Source: a filamentous cyanobacterium ESFC-1 | GTDB lineage: Bacteria > Cyanobacteriota > Cyanobacteriia > Cyanobacteriales > Spirulinaceae | Length of the DNA stretch: 64,000 nt | Assembly (NCBI GenBank): GCA_000380225.1 | Contig: KB904821.1 | Coordinates: 980,791 to 1,044,790 of the forward strand | Reading direction: 5' to 3' | Program-made: the position numbers and the translations under genes | The notes under the pieces: model-generated | Databases searched by the model: none | Seen by the model: only the letters and a program-made list of their open reading frames with translations | What the model was told of the DNA's origin: nothing | Shown: piece by piece, positions 26,166-34,856 of the stretch | Position numbering within the stretch: position 1 is the stretch's first letter | Layout: the number at the start of each line of letters is the position of its first letter

Positions 26166-27674
26166 TTAGTAGGGAGAGCGACCGTAGACATAGGTTAAAT
26201 GGCCCAGATGATGGCGTACCTGCCAATTGAGTTGTTCGGGGACATAACGCCATGTCCAATTGCCCGCCGGAGTGCCGGGAGTGTTCATTTTGGCTTCGTC
26301 TCCTAGCCCTAAAAGGTCTTGCAGGGGGATAATGGCGTGATTAGCCACCGAACCCAAGGCCAACCGAATCATGCGCCAATTAATGCCTTCTTCGCCGATA
26401 CAGCCCAGGTAATCTAAGACCCGTTGCTGGTCTTCGGGCGATCGCGCATTGTACCAACCCACCGTTGTACTGTTGTCGTGGGTTCCGGTATAAACAAAGC
26501 AGTTGCGGTCGGTGTAGTTGTAGGGCAGAAAAGGATTCTGGCGGTCAGAATCAAAGGCAAAATGTAGCACTTTCATCCCCGGTAAGCCGTATTTATCCCG
26601 CAGGGCTTCTACATCTGGGGTAATCACCCCTAAATCTTCAGCCACAATGGGTAAGCGACCCAGTTGGTCGGTGAGTAACTCGAAAAATTCATCCCCTTTG
26701 GCTTTGACCCATTGGCCTTTGGTGGCAATTTTCGCATGGCCCGGAACGCCCCAAAAGGCGGCTAAACCGCGAAAATGGTCGATGCGAATAATATCAACGT
26801 AATCGAGCATTCCTTCGATCCGTTGAATCCACCATTTAAACTTGTTTTTCTCCAGTTGCTTCCAGTTGTAAACCGGATTGCCCCACAATTGTCCGGTGGC
26901 GCTAAAGTAATCGGGAGGAACGCCGGCCATGGTGGCGGGTTTGTTGGTTTTGATATTCAACACAAAAATGTCGCGATGGGCCCAGACATCGGCGCTATCG
27001 TGGGCGACATAAATGGGTAAATCGCCAAAAATCTGAATGCCTTTGTTGTTGGCGTAGGAACGGAGGGTAGACCACTGCCGGAAAAATTCGGACTGGACGT
27101 ATTTGTAGTAAAAGATGTCTTCGGCCAAGCGCGATCGCCATTCGGTTAGGGCGGCGGGTTCTCGTTTGGCGATCGCCTCGTCCCATTCGTACCAACTCGC
27201 GCCGTTGTGGGCGGCTTTGATGGCCATAAACAAGCTGTAGTCGTCAAGCCAGTAAGCATGATTTTGACAAAAGGTTTCAAACTCTTGCTTTCGTTCTGGG
27301 CTGGCTTGGGTCGAAAACCGTTGACTGGCTTTTTTGAGGAGGGGGAGTTTGGTTTCGATCACGAGATCGTAGTTGACGCGATCGCGATCGAAGTCCGGTA
27401 GAGCATCGAGTTCGTCTTGTCCGATCAACCCTTCAGCGACCAGCCATTCTAAGTTAATCAGCAAGGGATTTCCGGCAAACGCTGAATAACTCAAATAGGG
27501 TGAATTGCCGTATCCCGTGGGCCCGAGGGGTAAAACTTGCCAGATTTGTTGTAAGCTCTCGGCCAAAAAATCCACAAAACGATAAGCCTGTTCTCCTAAG
27601 TCGCCAATGCCGTAGCGACCGGGTAAACAGGTGGGGTGTAATAAAACACCACTGGTTCTTCTGGAAAAAATCAT
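26166..27674 (-). CDS. malQ: 4-alpha-glucanotransferase (amylomaltase)
   Basis: The ATG at 27674 (MIFSRRTSGVLLHPTCLPGR) gives 502 residues; the TTG at 27698 is less likely. This GH77 disproportionating enzyme shows ILLHPT-type start SGVLLHPTCLPGRYGIGDLG, LPLGPTGYGNSPYLSYSAFA, the nucleophile in IIRIDHFRGL, the acid/base Glu in IVAEDLGVITPDV and the histidine-aspartate of YTGTHDNSTTVGWY. It transfers maltodextrin segments in glycogen breakdown. Convergent with the RodZ-like gene (3 bases apart). Confidence 0.95.
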   Translation of the reverse strand: MIFSRRTSGVLLHPTCLPGRYGIGDLGEQAYRFVDFLAESLQQIWQVLPLGPTGYGNSPYLSYSAFAGNPLLINLEWLVAEGLIGQDELDALPDFDRDRVNYDLVIETKLPLLKKASQRFSTQASPERKQEFETFCQNHAYWLDDYSLFMAIKAAHNGASWYEWDEAIAKREPAALTEWRSRLAEDIFYYKYVQSEFFRQWSTLRSYANNKGIQIFGDLPIYVAHDSADVWAHRDIFVLNIKTNKPATMAGVPPDYFSATGQLWGNPVYNWKQLEKNKFKWWIQRIEGMLDYVDIIRIDHFRGLAAFWGVPGHAKIATKGQWVKAKGDEFFELLTDQLGRLPIVAEDLGVITPDVEALRDKYGLPGMKVLHFAFDSDRQNPFLPYNYTDRNCFVYTGTHDNSTTVGWYNARSPEDQQRVLDYLGCIGEEGINWRMIRLALGSVANHAIIPLQDLLGLGDEAKMNTPGTPAGNWTWRYVPEQLNWQVRHHLGHLTYVYGRSPY

Positions 27675-27831
27675 AGGCGATCGCGGGGCAACTCTCAAAA
27701 AAACTGTAATTCAGCACAAGATTTTGACCTCAGTCCCCAAAACCAGAATATAGCGCCTTGTGGGACTGCAATTAATTGTGCTTTAGTCATTTTACTTAAG
27801 TCTGTTCCGGTCGCAGTGATTCTTGTCCTCG

Positions 27832-28554
27832 TTAAGACTCTTTTTCGGCGGGTGAGGGGGCTTCAAAACGATAGCCAAATCCCCGAACCGTTTTAATCAA
27901 AGAAGGTCGAGCCGCATCTTGTTCGATTTTCTTACGAATTTGCCCGATATGGACATCGACGACCCGTTGATCGCCCACGACTTCTGAATAATCCCAAACC
28001 TCGCTGATTAGAGTCGAACGGCTTAAGGCTTGGCCGGGATGACGCGCCAAGAAGTTAAGCAGATCGAACTCTAGGGCTGTAAATGGCACTAAATCGCCAT
28101 CTACTTTGATTTCGCGTCGTTCCGGGTCAATGCTGAGATGGCCGAAGACGAGGGGTTGTTTGTTGGCACTCGGAGACACGGTACGCTGGCGTTTTAAGAT
28201 TGCACCCACCCGAAATTCTAATTCTCGTAAATCAAAGGGCTTGGTTAAGTAGTCGTCAGCCCCTTTCTCAAAGCCTGTGGCCTTATCTTCTGTATCAGTA
28301 CGGCTGGTCAGCATGAGGACAAATACATCTGTACTGAGTTGCATTTCTTCGCACAGATTGTAACCCAAGGCATCGGGTAAATTGACATCTAAGATTACCA
28401 AGTCCGGATTAAACTTACTAAAAAGTTCCAACGCTGTTCGACCATTGTCAGCCGCTTCGACTTGGTAGTTTTTTTGGCCGAGAAAGCGATAAATTAAGTT
28501 GCGAATTGCCGGGTCGTCGTCAACGACAAGAATTTTGGCGGATGGCATAGCCAT
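27832..28554 (-). CDS. OmpR/PhoB-family response regulator
   Basis: This 240-residue regulator has a full receiver: acidic DDD cluster (12-14), phospho-acceptor Asp56 (LVILDVNLP), the Thr/Ser switch (MLTSRTD) and Lys in LTKPF. A winged-helix DNA-binding domain follows (LVFGHLSIDPERREIKVDGD, VDVHIGQIRKKIEQD, IKTVRGFGYRFE). It is an intact transcriptional regulator. No kinase gene is adjacent, so it is an orphan. I cannot assign it to RpaA, RpaB or another named cyanobacterial regulator with confidence. Confidence 0.9.
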   Translation of the reverse strand: MAMPSAKILVVDDDPAIRNLIYRFLGQKNYQVEAADNGRTALELFSKFNPDLVILDVNLPDALGYNLCEEMQLSTDVFVLMLTSRTDTEDKATGFEKGADDYLTKPFDLRELEFRVGAILKRQRTVSPSANKQPLVFGHLSIDPERREIKVDGDLVPFTALEFDLLNFLARHPGQALSRSTLISEVWDYSEVVGDQRVVDVHIGQIRKKIEQDAARPSLIKTVRGFGYRFEAPSPAEKES

Positions 28555-28768
28555 AGTTCTACTCAGAGGAAAACTAGATAACGGAAATCAAGGGAAAGGA
28601 AAAGCCCAAGGGTGTAATGAGCGTCATCCTCGACCAAAATCGCGATCGCGATTAGGGTAAGCTCTTTTTGTCTTAGGTTGAGGAATGAAGTTTAATGCTT
28701 TCTTTTATCCTATCTTTTCTAAGGATGAGATAGAAAGTCTCGTGAAAGGCAAAGTATAACTTAAAATT

Positions 28769-29011
28769 TCAAGAACTTTCTTTCAAAATTCCCGGTTCGG
28801 TCAACTCATCAGAAATTTCGACAATGGCTCGAATCACGGGTTTCATCATCGGGTCGTCAAAGCTATCAAAATCATCAAAACTATCGCGACGCAACCGTTT
28901 TGAGCGATTGGCCACTTGGACGGTAATGCGATAGCGATTAGAAGCCGCACTGAGAATTTGCTCGGCGCGGTCGGTGAGATTAGCAGAATCAAAGGAGGCT
29001 CGTTTAGACAT
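28769..29011 (-). CDS. rpoZ: DNA-directed RNA polymerase omega subunit
   Basis: The 80-residue protein from the ATG at 29011 ([20 protein letters not shown]) has an upstream extension in the frame that is not expected. [20 protein letters not shown] and [20 protein letters not shown] are the cyanobacterial omega signature. Shine-Dalgarno sites are not obvious. Omega stabilises the core polymerase and in cyanobacteria helps sigma-factor recruitment. The A/T-rich region downstream has no clear hairpin. Confidence 0.94.
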   Translation of the reverse strand: MSKRASFDSANLTDRAEQILSAASNRYRITVQVANRSKRLRRDSFDDFDSFDDPMMKPVIRAIVEISDELTEPGILKESS

Positions 29012-29382
29012 GGAGTAGAAAATTTCTGACAAACAGAATCATAAAGGCTTCAGCTTAAGCATAAAGGGTTAAGGACACAATTATCGCGATCGCGATCGCC
29101 ACAGACTAACCCCTCACCTCAAGTTATCGTCATTGGCACAGGTCTGTTTCTACCCAGTCGAGGGGGTAGAAGGGCCAGAAAAAACTAAAATTCGGCGGTC
29201 AAGTTGTAACGAGGGCAGCGCCAAGGACGATAACCCCCCTGTTTTCGGGTTCAGTTAGGATTAACTTTTTCAAAAAAGTTTGTCAACTTTGTGTTACTAA
29301 CCTTAAAATAAAATGAATAAGTGTAAAGAAAGTTATAGTAACCTTAAAAATAACTCCCTTGAAGCATCATTTTGATAACCCG
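29012..29382. other. Gene-free divergent promoter region, rpoZ/Psb32-like gene
   Basis: It holds a run of HIP1-like GCGATCGC (29085-29099). A GTTACTAACCTTAAAATAA word is followed 40 bases later by TAGTAACCTTAAAAATAA, a direct repeat close to the downstream start. No ORF is seen. The repeat could be a binding site; no specific regulator is recognised. Confidence 0.35.
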
Positions 29383-30186
29383 ATGAAACAACGCATTCTC
29401 AGCATCTTCGCGGCCATCGTCGTCACCCTCGTAGGGGTATTTGCAGCGCCCTCTGCTGCTTTCGCCTTCAATGACCCCTCCCTGTTACCAGAAGTCGAAA
29501 CCCCGATTGTAGATTTAGCCGATATTTTACCCAGCTTACAAGAAGAAACATTATTAAATAAAATTAAGGATTTTGAAGCCGAAACCGGCTGGAAAATGCG
29601 AGTCTTAACCCAATACGACCGCACCCCAGGCCGGGCTGTGATTGATTTTTGGGGGTTAGACGAAAAAAGTATTTTGATGGTCGCGGACTTGCGAGGCGGT
29701 AATCTACTCGCTTTCAGCATTGGTGATGATGTCTATGAGTTGCTGCCGCGTACTTTTTGGATCGAACTGCAAACCCGCTTTGGCAATATGTACTATGTGC
29801 GGGACAACGGCGAAAATAACGCCATTACAGGGGCACTCGATACCGTGGCGGGTTGCTTAACCCAAGGCGGTTGTCAAGTCGTTCCTGGCTTACCCCAAGA
29901 ACAATGGATACTCACCCTCATTACCTCGGTCGCCGGGGGGATTGTTTGTGGTTTAGCCGCAATTCCCCGCAAAAAAGGTCAATTATTCGCTTGGCAATGG
30001 GCGTTGATCTTCTCGCCATTATGGGGCATTCTCTTTATTGCCTTTGGCATTGGCCCGGTGGTCACCCGTACTTCCGAATGGTTGCCTTTATTCCGCAATA
30101 TTATTGGCTTTGTCTTGGGGGTATTGGTAGCTTATCTGTCACCGATGGTCAATCAAATGGCTTCTTCTGAGCCTTCAGAAACCTAA
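29383..30186 (+). CDS. psb32: TPM-domain protein, Psb32-like
   Basis: The start is the ATG at 29383; the frame begins eight codons earlier at a TTG. The 267-residue product has a signal peptide (ILSIFAAIVVTLVGVFAAPSAAFA), then a TPM (TLP18.3/Psb32) domain: IVDLADILPSLQEETLLNKI, FEAETGWKMRVLTQYDR, DEKSILMVADLRGGN and YVRDNGENNAITGALDTV. Three hydrophobic segments follow (residues about 170-255). Psb32 proteins support photosystem II repair in the lumen. Here the C-terminus has more membrane spans than the single anchor usual for Psb32, so a broader TPM-family label is a fair alternative. A strong terminator follows. Confidence 0.78.
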   Translation: MKQRILSIFAAIVVTLVGVFAAPSAAFAFNDPSLLPEVETPIVDLADILPSLQEETLLNKIKDFEAETGWKMRVLTQYDRTPGRAVIDFWGLDEKSILMVADLRGGNLLAFSIGDDVYELLPRTFWIELQTRFGNMYYVRDNGENNAITGALDTVAGCLTQGGCQVVPGLPQEQWILTLITSVAGGIVCGLAAIPRKKGQLFAWQWALIFSPLWGILFIAFGIGPVVTRTSEWLPLFRNIIGFVLGVLVAYLSPMVNQMASSEPSET

Positions 30187-30221
30187 AACCACTCCCCAAT
30201 CAACCCCTAACACCCACTTAC

Positions 30222-30255
30222 AAATCCTCGTTCTCCTTGAGAGCGGGGATTTTTT
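30222..30255 (+). terminator. Strong terminator after the TPM gene
   Basis: A 14-bp stem AAATCCTCGTTCTC/GAGAGCGGGGATTT with loop CTT and two or three G-T pairs, followed by T-tract. Confidence 0.85.
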
Positions 30256-30461
30256 CCCATTCCCAAGAATTATTTTAGGGTGTATGATTCTAGATCGCGA
30301 TCAATAACTATTTCCGGGTGCATCACTGTCTTGGCGTAATCCATCAAAGGCTGAATTCCAGTTGCCTGCTAGACTAAGCTTAATTAGAACCAACTAGCAT
30401 TCTTTGCATATTTATTTAATTACAATTTTTCTTTTCGACAGATTCCCCTGGATAAACAAAC

Positions 30462-31088
30462 ATGGAGTGGCACTTAACGGACGCGCAAAGTTTAGCAATC
30501 ATCGATCACGAAATTGGCGCACATAGTTTTTCCCCCGCAGAATACGAAATTGTGCGCCGCGTGATTTATGAAACGGCGGATTTTGAATATCGGCATTTGA
30601 TCGCGTTTTCTGAGCGGGCATTACAAGCCGGGGCCGCCGCTTTAGCCGCCCGCAGTACCATTGTGGTGGATGTACCGATGGTACAGGTGGGCATTGCGAC
30701 CAGAATCCAAAAAACCTTTGCCAATCCGGTGTACTGTGCCACCGAAGCCTTAACCCGTCCGCAAAAGGAAAAAACTCAAGCGGCTTGGGGAATCCAAACC
30801 CTCGCTCGTCGCTACCCGGAAGCGATTTTTATTTTGGGTCAGTCTCAAACCGCATTAACCGCCTTAGTGGAGTTAATCGAAGCCGAAGAAATCCGTCCGG
30901 CGTTGGTAATTGGTACACCGTCGGGGTTTGTGGGGGCAGATGTGGCCAAGGAGCGCTTGCAAGATTCGATGATGTCTCATATTCGGATTAATGGCCGCAA
31001 AGGCAGTGCGGTGGTGGCTGTGGCGATTTTAAAAGGGTTAGTGGATTTGGCTTGGCAAGCTTACGGTAAAGAGGGGTCTTCTTTTTGA
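30462..31088 (+). CDS. cobH: Precorrin-8X methylmutase
   Basis: This 208-residue CobH/CbiC enzyme moves a methyl group from C-11 to C-12 in cobalamin synthesis. The catalytic His45 lies in YETADFEYRHLI. Other signatures are ARSTIVVDVPMVQVGI, KTFANPVYCATEAL and GTPSGFVGADVAKERLQDSM. With cobO it shows de novo B12-type corrin synthesis in this strain. Its leader has no clear cobalamin-riboswitch B12-box. Confidence 0.94.
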   Translation: MEWHLTDAQSLAIIDHEIGAHSFSPAEYEIVRRVIYETADFEYRHLIAFSERALQAGAAALAARSTIVVDVPMVQVGIATRIQKTFANPVYCATEALTRPQKEKTQAAWGIQTLARRYPEAIFILGQSQTALTALVELIEAEEIRPALVIGTPSGFVGADVAKERLQDSMMSHIRINGRKGSAVVAVAILKGLVDLAWQAYGKEGSSF

Positions 31089-31178
31089 AAGGATAGAAAG
31101 CGGCAGCACTAGCGCCGTAAAGCTCGATATAATCTAGAAAATGTTTAACCACCCAAGCCTCATAAGTTATCAATTATT

Positions 31179-32477
31179 ATGACGATTTTGCAGCGCGAAT
31201 ATCGCGATCGCCGCGAGCAGGTAATGGCGAAAATTGGTCATGGAACCGCTATTTTTCGGAGTGCTTCCCACGCGATCGCGCATCACGATGTTGAGTATCC
31301 TTTTCGCCAAAATAGCGATTTTTATTACCTGACCGGATTTAACGAACCCGAAGCCGTCGCGGTTCTGGCCCCCCATCACGAAGAACACCGTTTCGTTTTA
31401 TTCGTTCAGCCCAAAGACCCCCAAAAAGAAACCTGGACGGGCTATCGCGTCGGGGTAGACGCGGCCAAAGAACAATATGGGGCGGATGAAGTTTACCCCA
31501 TTGACGAACTCGACGAAAAGCTGCCGCAATATCTCAAAGATAGCGATCGCATCTATTACCATATAGGCAACGACACTGCCTTTAACCAAACCATTCTCAA
31601 ACATTGGCAACGGTTCATTGCCCTGTATCAAAAACGCGGTGTTGGGCCGGTCGCCATCGAAGACACCAACCCGATTTTACACCCCCTGCGCCTGGTCAAA
31701 ACCGCCGCCGAAATCGAACTTCTCCGCCAAGCCACTGCTATTTCCGCCGAAGCCCACAACCAAGCCCAGAAATTTGCCCAACCCGGACGTTATGAATACG
31801 AAGTCCAAGCCGAAATCGAGCGAGTCTTTCGGGCCGCGGGGGGTTTAGGCCCGGCTTACCCCTCGATTGTGGCTTCTGGGGAAAATGCCTGTATTCTCCA
31901 CTACATCGAAAACAATCGCCAAATCCAAGACGGCGACCTCCTCCTCATCGATGCCGGTTGTTCCTATGGCTACTACAACGGCGATATTACCCGCACTTTC
32001 CCGGTTAATGGTAAATTCAACAAGCAGCAGCAAGCCCTATATGAAATCGTCTTAGAAGCGCAACTCAAGGCGATTGAAGAAGTCCAACCGGGCAAACCTT
32101 ATAATGAGTTTCACGACATCGCCGTGTGTGTCATTGTCCAAGGGTTACTCGATTTAGGCTTACTCCAGGGCGATTTAGAAGAAATCATCAAAGAAGAAAA
32201 ATATAAACCCTTTTATATGCACCGGACGGGTCATTGGTTGGGCTTGGATGTTCACGATGCGGGGACATATAAGCATAATGAGGAAACTTGGCGACCTTTC
32301 CAACCGGGCCACGTTGTTACGGTTGAACCGGGAATTTATATCGGCCCCCACATCGAAGCTGCCGAAGACCAGCCGGAAGTGCCTCCAGAATGGCGCGGGA
32401 TTGGTATTCGCATCGAGGATGATGTGTTGGTGACAGGAGACGGCCATGAAGTGTTAACCGCCGATGTGCCAAAGTAG
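31179..32477 (+). CDS. pepP: Xaa-Pro aminopeptidase (aminopeptidase P)
   Basis: This 432-residue M24B metallopeptidase removes N-terminal residues before proline. The N-terminal domain has FRQNSDFYYLTGFNEPEA. The metal-binding pita-bread domain has all five ligands: two Asp in LLIDAGCSYGYYNGDITRTF, His in MHRTGHWLGLDVHD, Glu in VVTVEPGIYI and Glu in GIRIEDDVLV. Length is normal. Terminator downstream at 32488-32518. Confidence 0.95.
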   Translation: MTILQREYRDRREQVMAKIGHGTAIFRSASHAIAHHDVEYPFRQNSDFYYLTGFNEPEAVAVLAPHHEEHRFVLFVQPKDPQKETWTGYRVGVDAAKEQYGADEVYPIDELDEKLPQYLKDSDRIYYHIGNDTAFNQTILKHWQRFIALYQKRGVGPVAIEDTNPILHPLRLVKTAAEIELLRQATAISAEAHNQAQKFAQPGRYEYEVQAEIERVFRAAGGLGPAYPSIVASGENACILHYIENNRQIQDGDLLLIDAGCSYGYYNGDITRTFPVNGKFNKQQQALYEIVLEAQLKAIEEVQPGKPYNEFHDIAVCVIVQGLLDLGLLQGDLEEIIKEEKYKPFYMHRTGHWLGLDVHDAGTYKHNEETWRPFQPGHVVTVEPGIYIGPHIEAAEDQPEVPPEWRGIGIRIEDDVLVTGDGHEVLTADVPK

Positions 32478-32487
32478 TATCACTTTA

Positions 32488-32518
32488 AAACCCCGGTTGT
32501 GCAGAGTAACCGGGGTTT
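32488..32518. terminator. Bidirectional terminator between pepP and the small Gly/Cys protein gene
   Basis: Perfect 11-bp stem AAACCCCGGTT/AACCGGGGTTT with a 9-base loop. A-rich before and T-rich after, so it can stop both convergent transcripts. Confidence 0.85.
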
Positions 32519-32542
32519 GGATAAAATTGTGGGTTTTGGCAA

Positions 32543-32821
32543 TTAGGACTGCTTAGTACCAGAGGATGTCTTCGATGCAAGTTCTACCGAGCTTTCGGGT
32601 AATATTTCTTGAGGTTGTATATTACTAGATTGATCGCTTTGCACAAATAACCAACCGAGGAAGGTAAAAACACCAATCACGTAGGTGAAACTGAATAATC
32701 TCCACAGCACTAACTGTGCCGTTGACCACTGAGAATAATCCGGTCGTTTGACTTTACTGCCTCCCAGGCCGTTACTCCCTGTTGAGAAACCGCCACCGCA
32801 GCCACCGCCACCGCAACTCAT
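32543..32821 (-). CDS. Small Gly/Cys-rich single-span membrane protein
   Basis: The ATG at 32821 has a Shine-Dalgarno (GGAGG, about eight bases upstream). The 92-residue protein opens MSCGGGGCGGGFSTGSNGLG with two Cys in a glycine run, then a basic/polar stretch (KVKRPDYSQWST), one membrane span (LVLWRLFSFTYVIGVFTFLG) and an acidic Ser-rich tail. I do not recognise the family. The span rules out a simple secreted peptide. It lies just before the ABC exporter gene but on the opposite strand. Confidence 0.65.
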   Translation of the reverse strand: MSCGGGGCGGGFSTGSNGLGGSKVKRPDYSQWSTAQLVLWRLFSFTYVIGVFTFLGWLFVQSDQSSNIQPQEILPESSVELASKTSSGTKQS

Positions 32822-33018
32822 AAAAATTACCTCCATATAACTAAAAATTTTTTGTCTGAGCAATCTTGTTACTAAGATTGGTTTCTAAGTGAATCATAGC
32901 GAGTTAAGATAAATTCTTCAAGTTTGCGGTTCAGTCGATTGGAGAGTTCACCGAGATGATATTGGGAGTTTCCGAGTAAAATTCAAACTATACTTTGGTT
33001 TAACAATCCTTCGATTTT

Positions 33019-34812
33019 ATGGAAATTCGCCGTTTAACCGCGCTGAAGGCGGCTCTTTCGTTGTGTTGGCGTAGTAGTCGTTGGGGAATGGTGATGGGGA
33101 TGATTGGCGCGATCGCCCAGAGTATTTTACCCCTAGTTTTGCTGTATCTCACGAAGTTGTTAATCGATGCGATCGCGTCGGGGATGACTCTAGCCAATCC
33201 GATACAGATGTGGCCGCGGATTTTGGCTTTGGTGGTGGTGGCGGCCTCGGTGGCAATGGCGAGGGATGTTTGTAGTAGCTTGGTGGCGTTGAATCAAGAA
33301 AGACTGCAAGAAGCGGTAGTAGACCGGGTAAGGGAGTTATTGCACGCTAAATCGGTTGAAATTGATTTAGAATACTACGAAAATTCCGATTATTACGACA
33401 AGTTTCATCAAGCCCAGTCCGAAGCGCCTTATCGTCCGGCTTTGTTGTTGAGTCGCTTGTTGCAGGTGTTACAAGGCTCGATTTCCCTAGGGGCGATCGC
33501 GATTTTACTGTTTTCTCTACATTGGTGGGTAACGCTGGTTCTCTTAGTCGCCGTTATTCCCTTGTTAGGGGCGCGTTTGCGCTATGCCGGGCAATTTTAT
33601 CGTCAATGGCAAGTTTGGACGGGTCAGGAGCGACGAGGGGATTATTTCAGCCGGGTTTTAACCTCTGCCTCCCACGCCAAAGAGGTGCGTTTGCTGGCTT
33701 TGGGGACGTATTTTCAAACTCGTTTTCGCCAACTGCGGCAGGATTTACGCCATCAAAAATTTAAGTTAGCGCAACGCCGCACCCTTGTTGAGATTTTGAC
33801 GCAGATTTTGGCAACGGGGATCATTTTTGGCGCTTTGGCGGCGATCGCATATCAGACCTTGGCGGGTATCCTGACATTAGGCTCGCTGGTCATGTATTAT
33901 CAAGCCTTCCAGCGCGGTCAGGTAATTTTACGGGATACGGCCCGAGGAATTGCTAGTTTATACGAACATAGTTTATTTTTGGTGAATTTTAGCGCCTTTT
34001 TACAACTGCAACCGACCACAATAGACCCGACTTTCCCAAAGCCTTTACCCCAAAAGTTACAGCAGGGGATTTGTTTTGACTCGGTAAGTTTCCGTTATCG
34101 TCATAGTCAGCGTTGGGCGTTGCGAGATGTGAGTTTGACGATTCAGGCGGGGGAAACGGTGGCGTTGGTGGGGGAAAATGGGGCCGGCAAGACCACCCTG
34201 GTAAAATTGCTGTGTCGCTTGTATGACCCCACGCAAGGACGCATCACTTGGGATGGGGTGGATTTACGGGAGTTTGCGATCGCGGCGGTTCGCAGGCAAA
34301 TTGCCGTGGTTTTCCAAGATTACGCTCGCTACGACCTAACCGTTGGCGAAAATATCGCGTTGGGCGATTTGGAATCTGCCAAAAATCCTCAAATCGAAGC
34401 ATCAGCCCAATCAGTGGGTTTAACAGGCGCGATCGCGAAACTGCCTTTAGGGTATGATACCCTACTTAGCCATCAATTTCCCCAGGGCGAAGAATTGAGC
34501 ATCGGAGAATGGCAAAAAATCGCGATCGCCCGTTGTTTTTTACGCTCTGGCTCTATTCTCATCTTAGACGAACCCACCAGCGCCCTCGATCCTCAAGCCG
34601 AAGCCGACATTATCCAACATTTTCGCCAATTGCGCCGAGATTGCACTACGATTCTTATTGGCCATCGTTTATCGACTGTCAAATTGGCTGACCGCATTTT
34701 TGTGTTAGAAAATGGCACAATAACCGAAAGTGGTACGCACAGCCAACTTATTCAGCATCAGGGGACTTATGCTCGTCTATTTGAAACTCAAGCACAATCT
34801 TATCGTACCTAG
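33019..34812 (+). CDS. ABC exporter (fused permease and ATPase)
   Basis: The 597-residue protein has six membrane spans (about 20-310) followed by an ATPase domain: Walker A GENGAGKTT, Q-loop VVFQDYARYDLTVGEN, signature LSIGEWQKIAIAR, Walker B SILILDEPTSALD and switch His in ILIGHRLST. There is no N-terminal C39 peptidase. This is the half-transporter type that works as a homodimer, exporting lipids, peptides or drugs. The next gene, 44 bases away, is a PF14907-type nucleotidyltransferase, a pairing often found in peptide (RiPP) clusters, so a modified peptide could be the cargo. No precursor gene is seen. Confidence 0.88.
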   Translation: MEIRRLTALKAALSLCWRSSRWGMVMGMIGAIAQSILPLVLLYLTKLLIDAIASGMTLANPIQMWPRILALVVVAASVAMARDVCSSLVALNQERLQEAVVDRVRELLHAKSVEIDLEYYENSDYYDKFHQAQSEAPYRPALLLSRLLQVLQGSISLGAIAILLFSLHWWVTLVLLVAVIPLLGARLRYAGQFYRQWQVWTGQERRGDYFSRVLTSASHAKEVRLLALGTYFQTRFRQLRQDLRHQKFKLAQRRTLVEILTQILATGIIFGALAAIAYQTLAGILTLGSLVMYYQAFQRGQVILRDTARGIASLYEHSLFLVNFSAFLQLQPTTIDPTFPKPLPQKLQQGICFDSVSFRYRHSQRWALRDVSLTIQAGETVALVGENGAGKTTLVKLLCRLYDPTQGRITWDGVDLREFAIAAVRRQIAVVFQDYARYDLTVGENIALGDLESAKNPQIEASAQSVGLTGAIAKLPLGYDTLLSHQFPQGEELSIGEWQKIAIARCFLRSGSILILDEPTSALDPQAEADIIQHFRQLRRDCTTILIGHRLSTVKLADRIFVLENGTITESGTHSQLIQHQGTYARLFETQAQSYRT

Positions 34813-34856
34813 TTTAAGGTTTGGGTTTTGTTTGTTCAGCTTTTTAAATGGTTTAA

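Noticed and set aside
30256..30461. Cobalamin riboswitch upstream of cobH
   Set aside because: No B12-box-like GCCACTG word or characteristic arms were seen; also none upstream of cobO, whose leader is repeat DNA.
32543..32821. RiPP precursor for the neighbouring exporter
   Set aside because: It contains a clear membrane span and is transcribed away from the exporter with its own terminator.
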